From assembly GCA_963989385.1 (NCBI GenBank), contig OZ022509.1, positions 52,158,271-52,222,270 on the forward strand: DNA of 64,000 bases. Direction: 5' to 3'. The notes beneath the pieces are model-generated. The model did not search any database. It was not told the origin of the DNA and saw only the letters and a list, made by a program, of their open reading frames with translations. The DNA comes from Ctena decussata (taxonomy: Eukaryota; Mollusca; Bivalvia; Lucinida; Lucinidae). Positions 43,893 to 54,983 of this stretch are shown here, piece after piece. Every line of letters begins with the position of its first letter. The stretch's first letter is position 1. The position numbers and the translations under genes were made by a program.

Positions 43893-44510
43893 CAGAAAGA
43901 AAAAAGAAAAGGGAAATACGGGAATCGAAGCACTGACTCAAGATATTTAGATTAATAGTTTACATGCTGGACCTCTGGACCACAATGACATGTATCAAAA
44001 TAGTTTTAAATGGTTGTATATAAAAGTGTTCATTCAGACTGATACGGAAAGAGCCGACTTTTTCCGTGACAAGCTGCTCAACCTATTTCAAGGTTTGGTC
44101 CAAAATTAAAAGTGCATTGACACGACAGTAAACAAAATTTGATCTGTACTTGGTATTGTTTGCATTTACATCTGAACTTTACCAAACAGTTAATTGATAC
44201 GTTTATTACTTAATCATGTGCAATTACATAATACCTTAATACCTACATATGCAGCTGAACTTTCGATAACAAGTATTACTGGGACGCTTAGAACAATTAA
44301 CAAACTTGTCACAAAACTGGAACAGTATGGTTTTACAGTGCAGTAGTTTGTCTTAAAAGATGCATATGGAATGCCAATTAGTGGAGGCTGTTATCAGACT
44401 GATCAAACAGTGTATGGTCTGATCAGGCTGCCCTATATGTACATCACAAAACTGGCTGACGGTTAAACGTTCAATCAAATTTAGTTTTGTTGAAAGAGTG
44501 ATAAAACATT

Positions 44511-44606
44511 AGCGAAGAGTCTGATCAGACTTGGCAGATGCCCAGTCTGATCTGAGTCTGCGCTGGACGCACAACCACATTGTTGGTTTTCTCGTGTCGC
44601 GGCTCA
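44511..44606. mobile_element. Palindromic MITE, right half only
   Basis: GAAGAGTCTGATCAGAC to GGTTTTCTCGTGTCGCGGCT. The left half of the GAGCCGCGACA family element is missing. Confidence 0.8.
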
Positions 44607-44939
44607 GATGTGACTGTTACTTGTTCTGGTTTTCCATGTCGATGCTTGTGTGAATGGTATTTTCCATTGGGGTAGCTGCATGACCACCTATCTGTTTTCA
44701 AATTAGGGGATAACTGTCTTAAAAATTGTCATTTGGGGAGGTTTATGGTCGGAAATTTCGTTTTACGGCGACGCGCCAGCGGAGCCGTAAAACGCAATTT
44801 GCGACTATAAAACCGATATTTGTAAGTGCATTAGAATTATGGATATACTTCTTTCCCGTTTGGTTTTGAGGGCGAGATATGGGAACTGGTTGTATTTTAT
44901 TCCTGATCATAGTATACACTTTTCCTCACCTGCATCGGA

Positions 44940-45115
44940 TATGACCTGCTGTGACCTATAATTAAAATTACCTCGGTATACCCGATAGATATGCGGAACA
45001 TCGCTCTGTCTGCGAAAAGTATAATCTGTGTTTGCTAATAATTCTGAAAGAAGTGTGGTTATTTCTGCAGATGCCAAATATGTGCTTCTCGCCAGAAAAG
45101 AATGCGCCTTAGAGC
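44940..45115 (-). pseudogene. Exon alpha, segment II (acceptor lost)
   Basis: The frame is still open (SAEITTLLSELLANTDY, then RRQSDVPHIYRVYRGNFNY, RSQQVISDAG), and the donor GATGCAG/GTGAGG is the best of the three. The acceptor position reads TTTGCGTGCG instead of TTTGTTTTAG, so normal splicing into this exon looks impossible. The peptide is also the most diverged copy. Confidence 0.4.
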
Positions 45116-45830
45116 GCACGCAAAGAAGCCCGTTAAACTGAGCAGTCTTTGCTTTGCACTTTACAGACAATAGTTATGAGCTTTGATCAGATGCACCGAT
45201 GCTCAAGCTGGTAAGAATATTTGATGCATGCACTTGATGTAGGTAAGGTACGTTTCCCCGTGATTTGTTTCTCTAAACTTGTTTTTCTTATAGACAATAT
45301 TTTTTTTCATCGGATGCCATAATCCTATTATGCAACAGTCCAGTGACACTGCTATTTCATCGAAGGAAATACCGCATCTCACATAGGTAATGACATAACA
45401 GGGTCATAAAACCATTAAAGAGTGGTACAGTTAGACTCATTAGTATCACCAAAGAAAAGGGGGAAAAACGACCTAGTAACATGCGCTTCTTGAAACCCTC
45501 CAATTATAACTACACGCATATTCAAATGGGAAAGGGTCTTATGCCGGAAGTATTTTTAAGGATAAATGACGTTTGATTTGGTCGCACAATTACCGTTTCG
45601 TTTTCTGTGAAAATATAAAAGACACGCCTTGTCTGCATTTAACACTCACCAAAAAGCTGTTAAAAACTGACAAGATGGAAATATGCAATAAACAGATCAC
45701 TGACTGAACTTTCCGCTAAGCAATAGAAATTATAAGTTCTTCATACAGTAGATTTAGGGATGATTTCATAATACGCACAACCATGTTTTATTCTCTACTT
45801 CTTGAAGGGAAAGCTAGTATTTCAGCCACC

Positions 45831-45994
45831 AAGTGTGATCAGAGTCTTTGTTAAGTGCTCAAAGGGTAGCTGAGGGTCTAAGCTACCTCCTTGCGGACAG
45901 CGAAGACTCTGATCATACTGGGCGGATGCCCAGGCTGATCTGAGTCTGCGCTGGGCGCACAACCAGTTGTTGGTTTTGTCGTTGTCGCGGCTCA
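45831..45994. mobile_element. Palindromic MITE, 5'-truncated
   Basis: GTGTGATCAGAGTCTTTG through CTGGGCGGATGCCCAGGCTG to GGTTTTGTCGTTGTCGCGGC. It lacks the opening inverted repeat. Confidence 0.85.
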
Positions 45995-47021
45995 TATGTT
46001 CTTTTATATCTTCAAACCTTCAAACGCTGTTAGCTACAAGATATACACAAAACTATAGTACCTAAGACATTAGAGGATTATCGATTATAAGAATGCACAA
46101 GAGACAGACGAGAGGGATTTTTCAGACATTAATTTATTACAAGACACCAAGTCACCTAAGAGCTAAAAAACACATGTGATATTACGCCTAAATGGTGTGT
46201 CATTTATTGATGCATGTACTAGCATGTTAACGTCCTGTACGCACTTAATAATGGTACAAAGGGTAACGTATTTATCATGTAACGTAATCGTACTATATTA
46301 AAGAAACAAGGTAATTTTACGTATCGCAATGAATATTTGTCTGAAGTCTCTATAATGCACTTACGCTTTAGTTCACTGTACAAAACGCTCCGTATGGTAA
46401 CCAGAACCAAACCTTATAGATGAAACATTTTCTTCTAAGCCTTAATGTCACACCTTTACCTATACAGGTAACTTGGTTATATGCTGGGAACCAGACCCCC
46501 CGGCAGAGAAGTCCTATCTTTAAAGGCAGACGACAAACTATGCGTCTGCAAGTTTTCAAATAATGTTAGATGATGCATGCAAACTTGATTTATTCATGTG
46601 GTTGAGGGTGTGGTTGGCGGAAAGAAGGCTTACGGCCTGTTGAGAAATATCTAAGCATACTCCAGAAACAGGGAAAGTGATAAAAGAGACAGAGAGAGGG
46701 AGAGAGATAACCGATAGTAACGTTAATTACGAACAAATAAATTTAATTAAATAAAATAAAGTGAAAAACAAATTAGAAAAAAAAGATAATAAATAAAAAA
46801 AAGATAAGACAGCGCCCATTCCAGCCCGCACCTGCTGCAAACATGAAGCATTTAAGTCGTCTTATCAGTCGAATACCCCAGTCCCGAAGGCTTCACACCT
46901 TACGACATCCTTGTTTGCAAACTGGTTAACCATGGCTCACTTTACCCGAAAACAAACGCACATTCATATACTATTTCATTGCTAAAGACTGATGATGTAT
47001 TGTAAATCTTAAAGACATTAC

Positions 47022-47285
47022 CTGCAGATTTTGTATCTTTCCCACCCATATCATGCTTCACCTGCAATATTTGTTTGGTACCATCTAAAATATCATTGTG
47101 TATTCCTGCTAATTATTACACTATTAAACGCCATGTGCTAATTTCTCCTGACGATAGTAACTGTTCAGTTTCACTTTTCTCTCTCCATGAATTAGCATGT
47201 GTAGCATTGCATAAAAATGTATATAGCAACAGCCGGAATGTCGATAGTACATTTCACCTCAACATGAAACATTGTCTCATATTAT
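47022..47285 (-). pseudogene. Block beta, segment II (decayed alpha homologue)
   Basis: Same position and donor (TCTGCAG/GTAATG) as beta in segment I. LLSSGEISTWRLIV is followed by two in-frame TAA codons, and about 45 bp present in segment I (around the YWEF part) are deleted. The distal end LQVKHDMGGKDTKSAG is still readable in the alpha frame. Confidence 0.4.
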
Positions 47286-47365
47286 CTTGCGGCATTCATT
47301 AACATCTGAGCCTTGGCACGCAAAATGGTGCTTTTCACATACGTGGAAAGCAACGGCTTCACCCG

Positions 47366-47575
47366 GGGCCGTATTTATAAAACGACTTAAATGGTTGCTA
47401 TGCTGTTGCTAAGGTTAAATTTCTACGAAGGAGATTCCCTACAACTATGAAATTTGCTCTGGAGGAACAGTCTTTTTCAGACTGTTCCTCCAGAGCAAAT
47501 TTCATAGTTGTAGGGAATCTTAGGGCCTTAGCAACAGCATAGCAACGACTTAAGTGGTTTTATAAATAAGTTTTA
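47366..47575. mobile_element. Foldback MITE, GGGGCCGTATTTATAAAA family
   Basis: Near-perfect 210-bp palindrome related to 31532-31751. The inner arms are CTGGAGGAACAGTCT and AGACTGTTCCTCCAG. The position within the segment differs from the first copy, so the insertions are independent. Confidence 0.9.
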
Positions 47576-48479
47576 AGACGGGAATTGACAAACCAGTCTT
47601 GTGTAATTCAGCTATAAGAGACTAAAGCATCGACTCAATAAAAGGGTGGCAGTGATTTTATGCCGCGATCTTTATATATATATTCTTTCAATGGTTTATG
47701 TTTATTTTGCATCCAGGATAGGAGTGTATCTTCTTTATTCGATAAAAGCAAAATATAATAATCAGTGCTTCAAAACGCTGCAGAAGGAACCTACATTTCT
47801 GAGAGCGTCCCGTCTTGAGTTCATAATGTTCTTAAAGGTCTTAGAAACGCACGCAAACATTATCTAAAGCACCAGTGACTACTACTTCAAGTGAAAGTGA
47901 AGATGGAAAACTAATCAAACAGTTGCTGTATCTGATTTTGCATTATAGGAGAACCATGAATCACAAATGCGTGAATAGGATTGTAGGTTAACGCAAAGAA
48001 AAACTCAAATATTCATGAAATAATGATTCAATTTCCTTATTCTGTTGGACGCATTGTACATACACGCATTTTCGATGACGGACAAGCTAATATTTTCTTG
48101 ACTTTGAACAACAGTCTCTCTTCCTCTATTTGCCCCTCTCTTCCTCTCAAGGCTCACTATGGTTAAGGCATAAGTCTTCTACCGAGATCAAAGTGTAGAT
48201 GATAAACTACATACGGGCAAATAGGTCGTATAAATGCCGGTCGTTTAACCTTAATCCCATCCGTGCTGACATAACCAAAACATTAGTCCTACAGATATTT
48301 CACTCTACTGAGTTTCATTAAATTGCTTGACCAGATTTTGTTAAAACAAGAATAAAGCAAGTCATGGGTCTTTAGTGCTCAACAATTCTTACGACATGAA
48401 AATAATTATCTTAAAATGTTTGGATGACCTGAAGTAAAAATGGATAGATATCTGACGCCGTCGAAGGTCCTTCTGTATC

Positions 48480-48570
48480 ACAGGATTAATGCAACGGCGG
48501 ATCAACACCACTGCAATGTCATGACGTTGTAGTGACGTTGACTCGACGTTGCTCCAATAATACGGGCTGA
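48480..48570. repeat. ACGTTG-type palindromic fragment
   Basis: CAACGGCGGATCAACACCAC, ATGACGTTGTAGTGACGTTG, then CTCGACGTTGCTCC. A fragment of the group described at 25377. Confidence 0.5.
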
Positions 48571-49454
48571 CTTTGCGTAGATAATATGCTGGCTTTGTCT
48601 ATGGAAACGACTACAAACCTTCCGTATTAAATGCATATTTCGTTGCGATGTGTTTATATCTATCTCTTTCCCTAATAAATCCAGAAGTTGTGGCTGAATT
48701 TAATATAGCTAACAGACATTCTCAATCCTTGCATGTAACTGTTTCAATAGAACCTGGGCAGAATTTAAACTTTATGCTTACATGCGACTTTCTCGATCAT
48801 ATGTTCTGAGCCACACACTAAAACCAAAAACTTTCAAAAAGCGCAAAATTGGAAATTCTCAAGCCATAAATAGGCTTTCATTAAGAATTAACGATGATCT
48901 TATCTAGTTACTCATGTGTTAATGAAGTATTGAATAAATTGTGGAAAAAAGATAAGAGGTTTTGTCGAGCATGTGCCCGCTTGAATATGATAGCATGTGG
49001 TCAAATCCAAAAAAACAAAATATATATATACTGGATATTTCTTTTCTGTGAATAGGCAACAAGACGATAAAGACTAAACTTTGCTGTCCAAAAAGCAATA
49101 ATTTTTTAAAGAAATTTATGTTATAAGAAGTTAAAAACGCACTTTTGAGAAGTTTTATGTTGTATGTAGCTGTTATTGTCAGCAGTCGGTTTCCACGACG
49201 CATTAAGAACCCCAATTGACATACCTAGCATTTATCAGATGAGCAAGAGACATTTCTCAGAGGTAGAAGATGTTGTGCTTTAGAACTTTCAATGATTTAT
49301 AAGTACTACTTAAAAATGTTTGAGATCATATCATTCACTTGTACCCTTTCTTTACAGTTCAACATGGTAAAGTTTTCTTCTAGCATGTGAACGCTCGGCA
49401 AAGCTATTGCGATTTATGAGTCAGACCTTTTTTCTTGTATAAAGTAATACCTTT

Positions 49455-49680
49455 AGTTACTCACTTTAAGCACCAGTGACGAAAATAGCATAATTTGCAA
49501 ACAGCGTAGATCCTGATGAGTATGAGCCGCTTCATCTAGATCTACACTGTTTGCCCTCTAATCTTTGAATTCTCAATATGAAATGTCTTGGACAAGGCAT
49601 GTTTGTTTTGGTTTGTTTCGTTTATTAGTTTTGCAGACGTATATTTTGTCATCTGCTTTTTGGGGCTTAAAGAATTAAAT
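49455..49680. repeat. MITE-like repeat, second copy of the 38870 family
   Basis: TTTAAGCACCAGTGACGAAA, TTTGCAAACAGCGTAGATCC, GATCTACACTGTTTGCCCTC and TCTTTGAATTCTCAATATGA match 38870-39085 in order. Confidence 0.7.
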
Positions 49681-49936
49681 TTAGAAGCAGTCTCAGAAAA
49701 GGAAGCTATCTGACCCAGTTAAATGGCTTATTAGAAAGAATGTGTCTAACTAGAAGATAATGCATTAATATCAAACCAAATCTTATATCATAACAACTGC
49801 ATAAACATTTCCACATGTTTCATATCGGATTGTTTACTGTTATCATCAAACCTTTGCAATACAATGTCTGATCTCTCATCATTGCCAGTAATGCAAGTTT
49901 TTCAGTCAGGAAACACTAATGGAGGTCTATGACGAA

Positions 49937-50212
49937 TTGAGAGGCACCGTAGTCGAGTGGTAAGAGTGATTCGGCTTTAGTGCAGAAAGTCGCCGGAAGG
50001 CCGTGAGTTCACGGCTCACCGTCTAAATCCAACGACTGGAAAACGCTCTCTGTCAACCCAGCAGTAAATGTGTAAATTTTTCGAATCAGGGAAGGATAAG
50101 GCAGCGAAAGGAGAGAGATGGGCTCCGCCTTTAATCAGCTGTGCCCAAGATACAGTGGGTCTCTACAACTCCACTGTCCCTACGGCTATTAGGCTATGGG
50201 AAACTTTTACCT
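49937..50212 (+). mobile_element. SINE with conserved central domain and clear TSD
   Basis: The tRNA-like head GCACCGTAGTCGAGTGGTAA resembles a class II (Leu/Ser-like) tRNA, with B-box-like GTGAGTTCACGGCTC. It is followed by a body with GATGGGCTCCGCCTTTAATC and CTACGGCTATTAGGCTATGG. TATGACGAA repeats at 49928-49936 and 50213-50221. Segment I has the uninterrupted site (GGTCTGTGACGCATC near 30305). It is unrelated to the AAACGGGGTT SINE family. Confidence 0.85.
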
Positions 50213-51014
50213 TATGACGAAATAGAAGGAAATAGCTTCCCAACTCTCACATCTTCCCCTAGCCCACACCTCCCCTATCTTTCATCTGTTAAGATTGTTC
50301 TATGCCTGCGGTGGGGAAGGGGGCGTTGCATTTTCTGAGTAAGTTCTTAGTTTTCTTTGTCATATAGTCATGTTGCAAGGTAGAAGTTAGAGGTTATTTT
50401 ACAACCTATAATTTATGATATTTTAATTTACATTTTAGATCCGCGGAATATATAATTCGGATCTTATCATACCGAAAAGAAACAACTTTCTGCAAGCAGA
50501 ATATAAGTAATTCGTTATCTGTTGCTTTTATAAGAAGCAGAAAGTTGATCCAAGATTGCATTAGATCAAATGCCAAGCCGACTACAGCAAGCTTTCGAAA
50601 AATAAAAATTCCCGTAACAGCAGAAACAGCTACAATAATTTAATTGATAACTCTGTAGTTATGGTAGCCAGATACCTCTAACATTCTTTTCACAATAAAC
50701 CAACTGAACATGTTGCATGTTTTGCAAATAGTGCATATCTTTTGTCACATTTAATGCTTCCCAGATCACTGTTTGACTTTTTTGTCACTCCTGTAGAAGA
50801 TGTACAGCAAGTGGCCTGACAACTCCCAAAATTTTTGGCCAGGGTAAACCGTCTAGAATCATCAATTGTTTTATCTATGAGAACTCATTTTTATACTTAT
50901 AACTTGGCTGCAAACATATATAATTGTGTTTATTTATTTATTTCTGTTGTTTCTTTCAAGCTGGCAGAAAATGTGCCTTGTGTAGGAAACGAAGACTCGA
51001 AGAAATAAGCTTAC

Positions 51015-51132
51015 TTTTACATGCATGACTGCTCGGGTCAGTGTCCAACGGTCCACAAATAATGCATGCGAGTACAGAACTTCGCGTCTTGCTGTTTTCC
51101 CCCTTTTTGGAACGCGGTTCATTCGTAAGGTT
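51015..51132 (-). CDS. Block gamma, segment II (candidate exon)
   Basis: A 118-bp block between a strong acceptor (TGCTTATGTTTTCCACAG) and donor (CATGTAAAA/GTAAGC). In phase 0 it reads NLTNEPRSKKGENSKTRSSV and then LACIICGPLDTDP without a stop, leaving in phase 1 as alpha does. Acceptor and donor positions are conserved in segment I, but the coding frame is not, so a real exon is possible but weakly supported. Confidence 0.25.
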
Positions 51133-51489
51133 CTGTGGAAAACATAAGCAAGAATGCGCAAAAACAGGCACATAGATTTTCTGTTCTATGATCTGTTAAT
51201 CAATTTACGGCTGGCTGGCTGCCTTATCTTTCCCATTCGTTCTCTGCATTTTTGATAAGATTTGCAACAACTATTCTTGCATGCAGAATTTTTTAGGAAT
51301 TTTATCCGTTATGATGAATTAATTTAGATGATAATTTACAAAAACAGTAGGCATTTAATCCGACGGTTATACTAGAAAAAAAATATAAAACATGCTATCT
51401 TTGCAACATGCTGCTTGTTTAGCCTCTCTATTAAGCCCAGGTCAGCCATATGAATTAGCTAATCTTTCACCTTCTTTTCGTCTTCCTTC

Positions 51490-51590
51490 TGAATAGAGTC
51501 AACTCTAAAAGGAACGAAGTTGCTATTTTAGAAGAAAATTCTTTGCTCTCAGAGTTAACCCCATTTTGGAAGCTCTATGTCGTTTAGCAA
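51490..51590. repeat. Foldback family copy
   Basis: AGAGTCAACTCTAAAAGGAA is mirrored by TTTGCTCTCAGAGTTAACCC. A single arm of the same family lies at 51838-51880 (GTTCAATCTTGAAAG). Confidence 0.65.
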
Positions 51591-51892
51591 ACCAAATAGG
51601 AAGTTGCAAAAGTTGTTCGCCAATTCATTTACAAAAGCTTGAATTTTTTATTTTCAAGCCGGAATGGAATTGTGCCTTTTACTAGGCGTATCATAGATAC
51701 GCTTTTGGTAGAACGACACTTATGATTCCGAGTTTTATATTCGAACACAGAAAACTCAGTTCTACAAAGTCTGATTTTTCTCTTCTTTTTAAAGAGAAAA
51801 CTTTAGTTATTTTCTGTTTGCTTTTCCTTCCCCAAGGAGTTCAATCTTGAAAGAAAAGAAAGCTCAATTGAGAATGAAAGAAAGTGTTGCTG

Positions 51893-51917
51893 CCCCCCCC
51901 CCCCCCCCCCCCCCCCC
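51893..51917. repeat. Poly-C run (25 bases)
   Basis: Homopolymer directly before CTGCTGCTGAC; length uncertain in assembly. Confidence 0.9.
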
Positions 51918-52472
51918 TGCTGCTGACTGTATCGTAATTTGATTTTGAGAAAGGCTACGCTACTATTTTTGGTGGAATCATTTAAACTTGAAGATGTAGA
52001 GCAGATACTTAAATACCCGATATATGCATATATAGCTGATCTTTAGCAAACAGTTAATTAACACATATATTCCTTAATCATATGCAATTACTTAACACGT
52101 AAATGTGCAGCTGAACTTTCGAAATTCTTAACCATGAAAAATTCAGAATATTCAGACGCCTAGAACAATTATCGAAATGTTATAAAAACGAAACAGTTTG
52201 GTTGTACAATATAATAATGCAAACGATGCTGATAGAACAGCAAAGAAAGTGGGTCATGATCAGACTGCTTTTTATGTACTTGACAAAGTCGATTGACGGC
52301 AAAACTGTGAAAGTAATTCTGCTTACAAGTTTTTGTTGGTCGATCAGAACAGAAGTATATGGCCAAACTTTGTAATCGGCAGATCGTTGATATTGCTGGC
52401 AATTCACTGTTTTTCTCACACGTTTGGTTAATATTTCTCGCAATTCACTGTTTTTCTCACACATTTTCTCAC

Positions 52473-52672
52473 CTTCATCAGGTTTGACCTACTGTGACCT
52501 ATTACTAAAATTACCTTGGAATTTCCAATAGTAATGTGAAGCATCGTTCTGTCTGGCAAAACCATCATCTATTATTGCTAATAATACTTGCAAGAGTTGC
52601 GTGCTTATTTCTCTAAATGTTAAATACCTGATCTTCGCCGAAAGATATTGGAAAGATATTGCGCCAGACAGC
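52473..52672 (-). CDS. Exon alpha, segment III (unknown protein)
   Basis: A 200-bp open block between acceptor TTGTTTGCGCAG and donor GATGAAG/GTGAGA. The peptide has LSAKIRYLTFREISTQLLQV, LLAIIDDGFARQNDASHYYW and KFQGNFSNRSQ. It is closer to segment I than to II. A 10-bp internal duplication (AAGATATTGG) near its start changes the entry phase from 0 to 2 relative to segment I, so either the upstream exon also changed or this copy is mis-framed. No known family is recognised. Confidence 0.4.
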
Positions 52673-53366
52673 CTGCGCAAACAACCAGCCGACTTCGGAT
52701 TGTCTGCACAGGCTGCACTGTGCATTTAAGCACAAACCATTCCGAGTTTACCAGTCTTTACCTCCCTCCATACAAACAAGATTTGCTTACGCCAAATGGG
52801 AATGCTAAGATCATATGCACTGATCTTCGGGTTTATCTGAGTTTCAGCGTTTGTATTTGACGTAATGTGCAGTTTCTCATATTGTGGTTCTCCTACACGC
52901 TTCTTAATTTAAAATTACACTAGTTAGTAAAACCGAGGAAAAAAAGCACCTAGCGACACTCCTTTAAGTTCTTATTCCGAAAGCTAAACAAGTACATAAT
53001 TTAGACTGCACGAAACAGCATTTAAAGGAAGTAACAATACTTTAAGTTGTATGTAAAATTATTGGGGGTGATATGAAATTGGACGAGGAAGAGGAGAATC
53101 ATGATCTCACCTGGAGTCGAATCTACGACCTCTAGTTTATGGGTCCAGGATGAACATTATCGTGTGCACAAAAAGCATTCCACTCCATACTATAAGCAGA
53201 AGATAAAATTAACGTAAGACACGTATCATCGAGATTATCGAAAACGAGACATCACAAATGACAGGCTAAAAGGCTTTGCAGACATTAATATACTACAAGG
53301 CACCAAGCCACCTTCAAAGAGCTCTAAGAACATGATGTTATGTCTTAACGATGTACTGACTGTCCA

Positions 53367-53432
53367 AATCAGCAAGTAAACAACCTGTTTGTACCCCTGC
53401 ATGGGGGAACAAACAGGTTGTTAACTTGCTGA
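53367..53432. repeat. Near-perfect 26-bp-arm hairpin
   Basis: AATCAGCAAGTAAACAACCT with GTTTGT pairs with ACAAACAGGTTGTTAACTTG and CTGATT around a 14-15 nt loop. It replaces sequence present at this point in segments I and II, so it looks inserted. It could be a tiny MITE or a small-RNA precursor. Confidence 0.7.
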
Positions 53433-53639
53433 TTCAGGGAAAAAGGTACGTTAAATACCATGTAAAATAAATGTATCACATAAAAACAGCACGGTAATTG
53501 TCGTACGTAAGATTGCATTGCAGTGCATTACAGTTCAATCTGCTTAAACTCAGGACAGGTCGCCCATAGGTAAATAACTGTTCACAAATAGCTTTAAGAA
53601 TTAGAATTTCGATAAGATAGTTAGTCATGTCATCATTCC

Positions 53640-53640
<1 letters not shown>

Positions 53641-53709
<69 letters not shown>

Positions 53710-53720
53710 ATGTGTGTGTT
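53641..53720. repeat. (TG)n microsatellite
   Basis: About 32 uninterrupted TG pairs to 53704, then TGCGTGTATGTGTG. Confidence 0.95.
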
Positions 53721-54259
53721 AGTACAAATACCATTATTGGTACAAAGTAATGAGAAAGCATTGATCAGGAACGGACGCAATCAATTTCCAGATCATGTCC
53801 AAATGACCAAAATAAATGGGAAAATAAAACAAAGAAACGCAACGTAAAACAAGACCAGCAAAAAGCCCACAGGAAAGCTGTCCAACAAAAAGCCCTAAGA
53901 CTTTTCTAAACAATTTACAACAAAGGCTTCGCTGAGCGGGGGCAGTATACGCCAGTTGGAGTTCAGAGTAGGAAAGGAAACACCAGATTTGAACTTAAGC
54001 AATATCCATTAATCTCAAGATGTCATCGTCAGTCATTGGTTCCTACGGCAAATAGGGCACCAGAGGCTCATAGAAGCTAAACCTGGCAGATTTAGTACAT
54101 TTTGCACACATTTTATCACAAACTTTGTCGAGTGCCTGTTATTACAATACCGTTTTATTCTCGGTAGTATTGTGAGGTAAGAGCCTGTCTGAAAATATGA
54201 GTTATGGCACTGGCAGAGATTATACCGTAAAAATTCTAAATATTGGGACAGATAGGTAT

Positions 54260-54345
54260 GAGCAAACAGTGCAGACCCAGATCAGACTGCTCCTTTTATG
54301 GAGCAGTCTGATCAGGGTCTACACTGTTTGCCATTCCATCTGCAT
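54260..54345. repeat. Short palindromic MITE, GCAAACAGTGCAGACC type
   Basis: GAGCAAACAGTGCAGACCC, CAGATCAGACTGCTCC, then GGAGCAGTCTGATCAGGG and TCTACACTGTTTGCC form a near-perfect stem. Confidence 0.75.
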
Positions 54346-54663
54346 ATTTTGGACGCATAACTGCATTGTAAAACCAGACGGTTCCATTTTAGCCAGCTGC
54401 GGTAATTATTTTAGGTTTCCCAATTTTTAGATTTTTTCACGGTAGGTTGCATTGATTTCACCCGATGCCGAAATATCTTAGATGTCATATACTTTTATAA
54501 ATGCATCATAAAAAAACTCACAAACCCGTAAAAAGTGATATTCACTTCTAAAAAACGCTATAGAACCGTAAACAAGTGAAATATTCACCTTCGCTTATAA
54601 TATCGACACGAAAAAATGACGTTCACCCCGAATGAGTCTTAGTGTCCCTTTTTCCGTCCGATC

Positions 54664-54668
<5 letters not shown>

Positions 54669-54706
<38 letters not shown>
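54669..54706. repeat. (CT)n microsatellite
   Basis: About 19 uninterrupted CT pairs. Confidence 0.95.
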
Positions 54707-54710
<4 letters not shown>

Positions 54711-54983
54711 CTTTCTCCTATTTATAAAAAGTGCAATTACAATTGTTTGTAAGATAGAGGAAAAACTGTTTTGCGAGAGCAAATCTGGCTGCTATGACAC
54801 GAAGTTCTATAGAACAGCAAGACCAAACAATATCCCAAAATGTGTGTAATCGCGCTTTTCAAATGTGACAGAAATTTGAAAGACATAAAGTCAGCCTCAG
54901 GTGCACAAAGTATTCACTGTAATTATACATTTTCAATTCTTGACAAAATTATATTCAAACTGAAAAATATTTTGGTCTTTTTC

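Larger units (their letters stand above)
44100..51360 (-). other. Tandem segment II of a duplicated region
   Basis: Colinear with segment I (landmarks there) and with segment III. Additional II/III matches are AACAGTTAATTGATAC/AACAGTTAATTAACAC (44175; 52035), GCAGCTGAACTTTCGA (44253; 52112) and ATGAAATAATGATTCA (48015; 56570). Its exon-like blocks carry more lesions than those of segment I. Confidence 0.75.

Noticed and set aside
53644..53847. CVCVCV-repeat ORF
   Set aside because: Translation of the (TG)n microsatellite.
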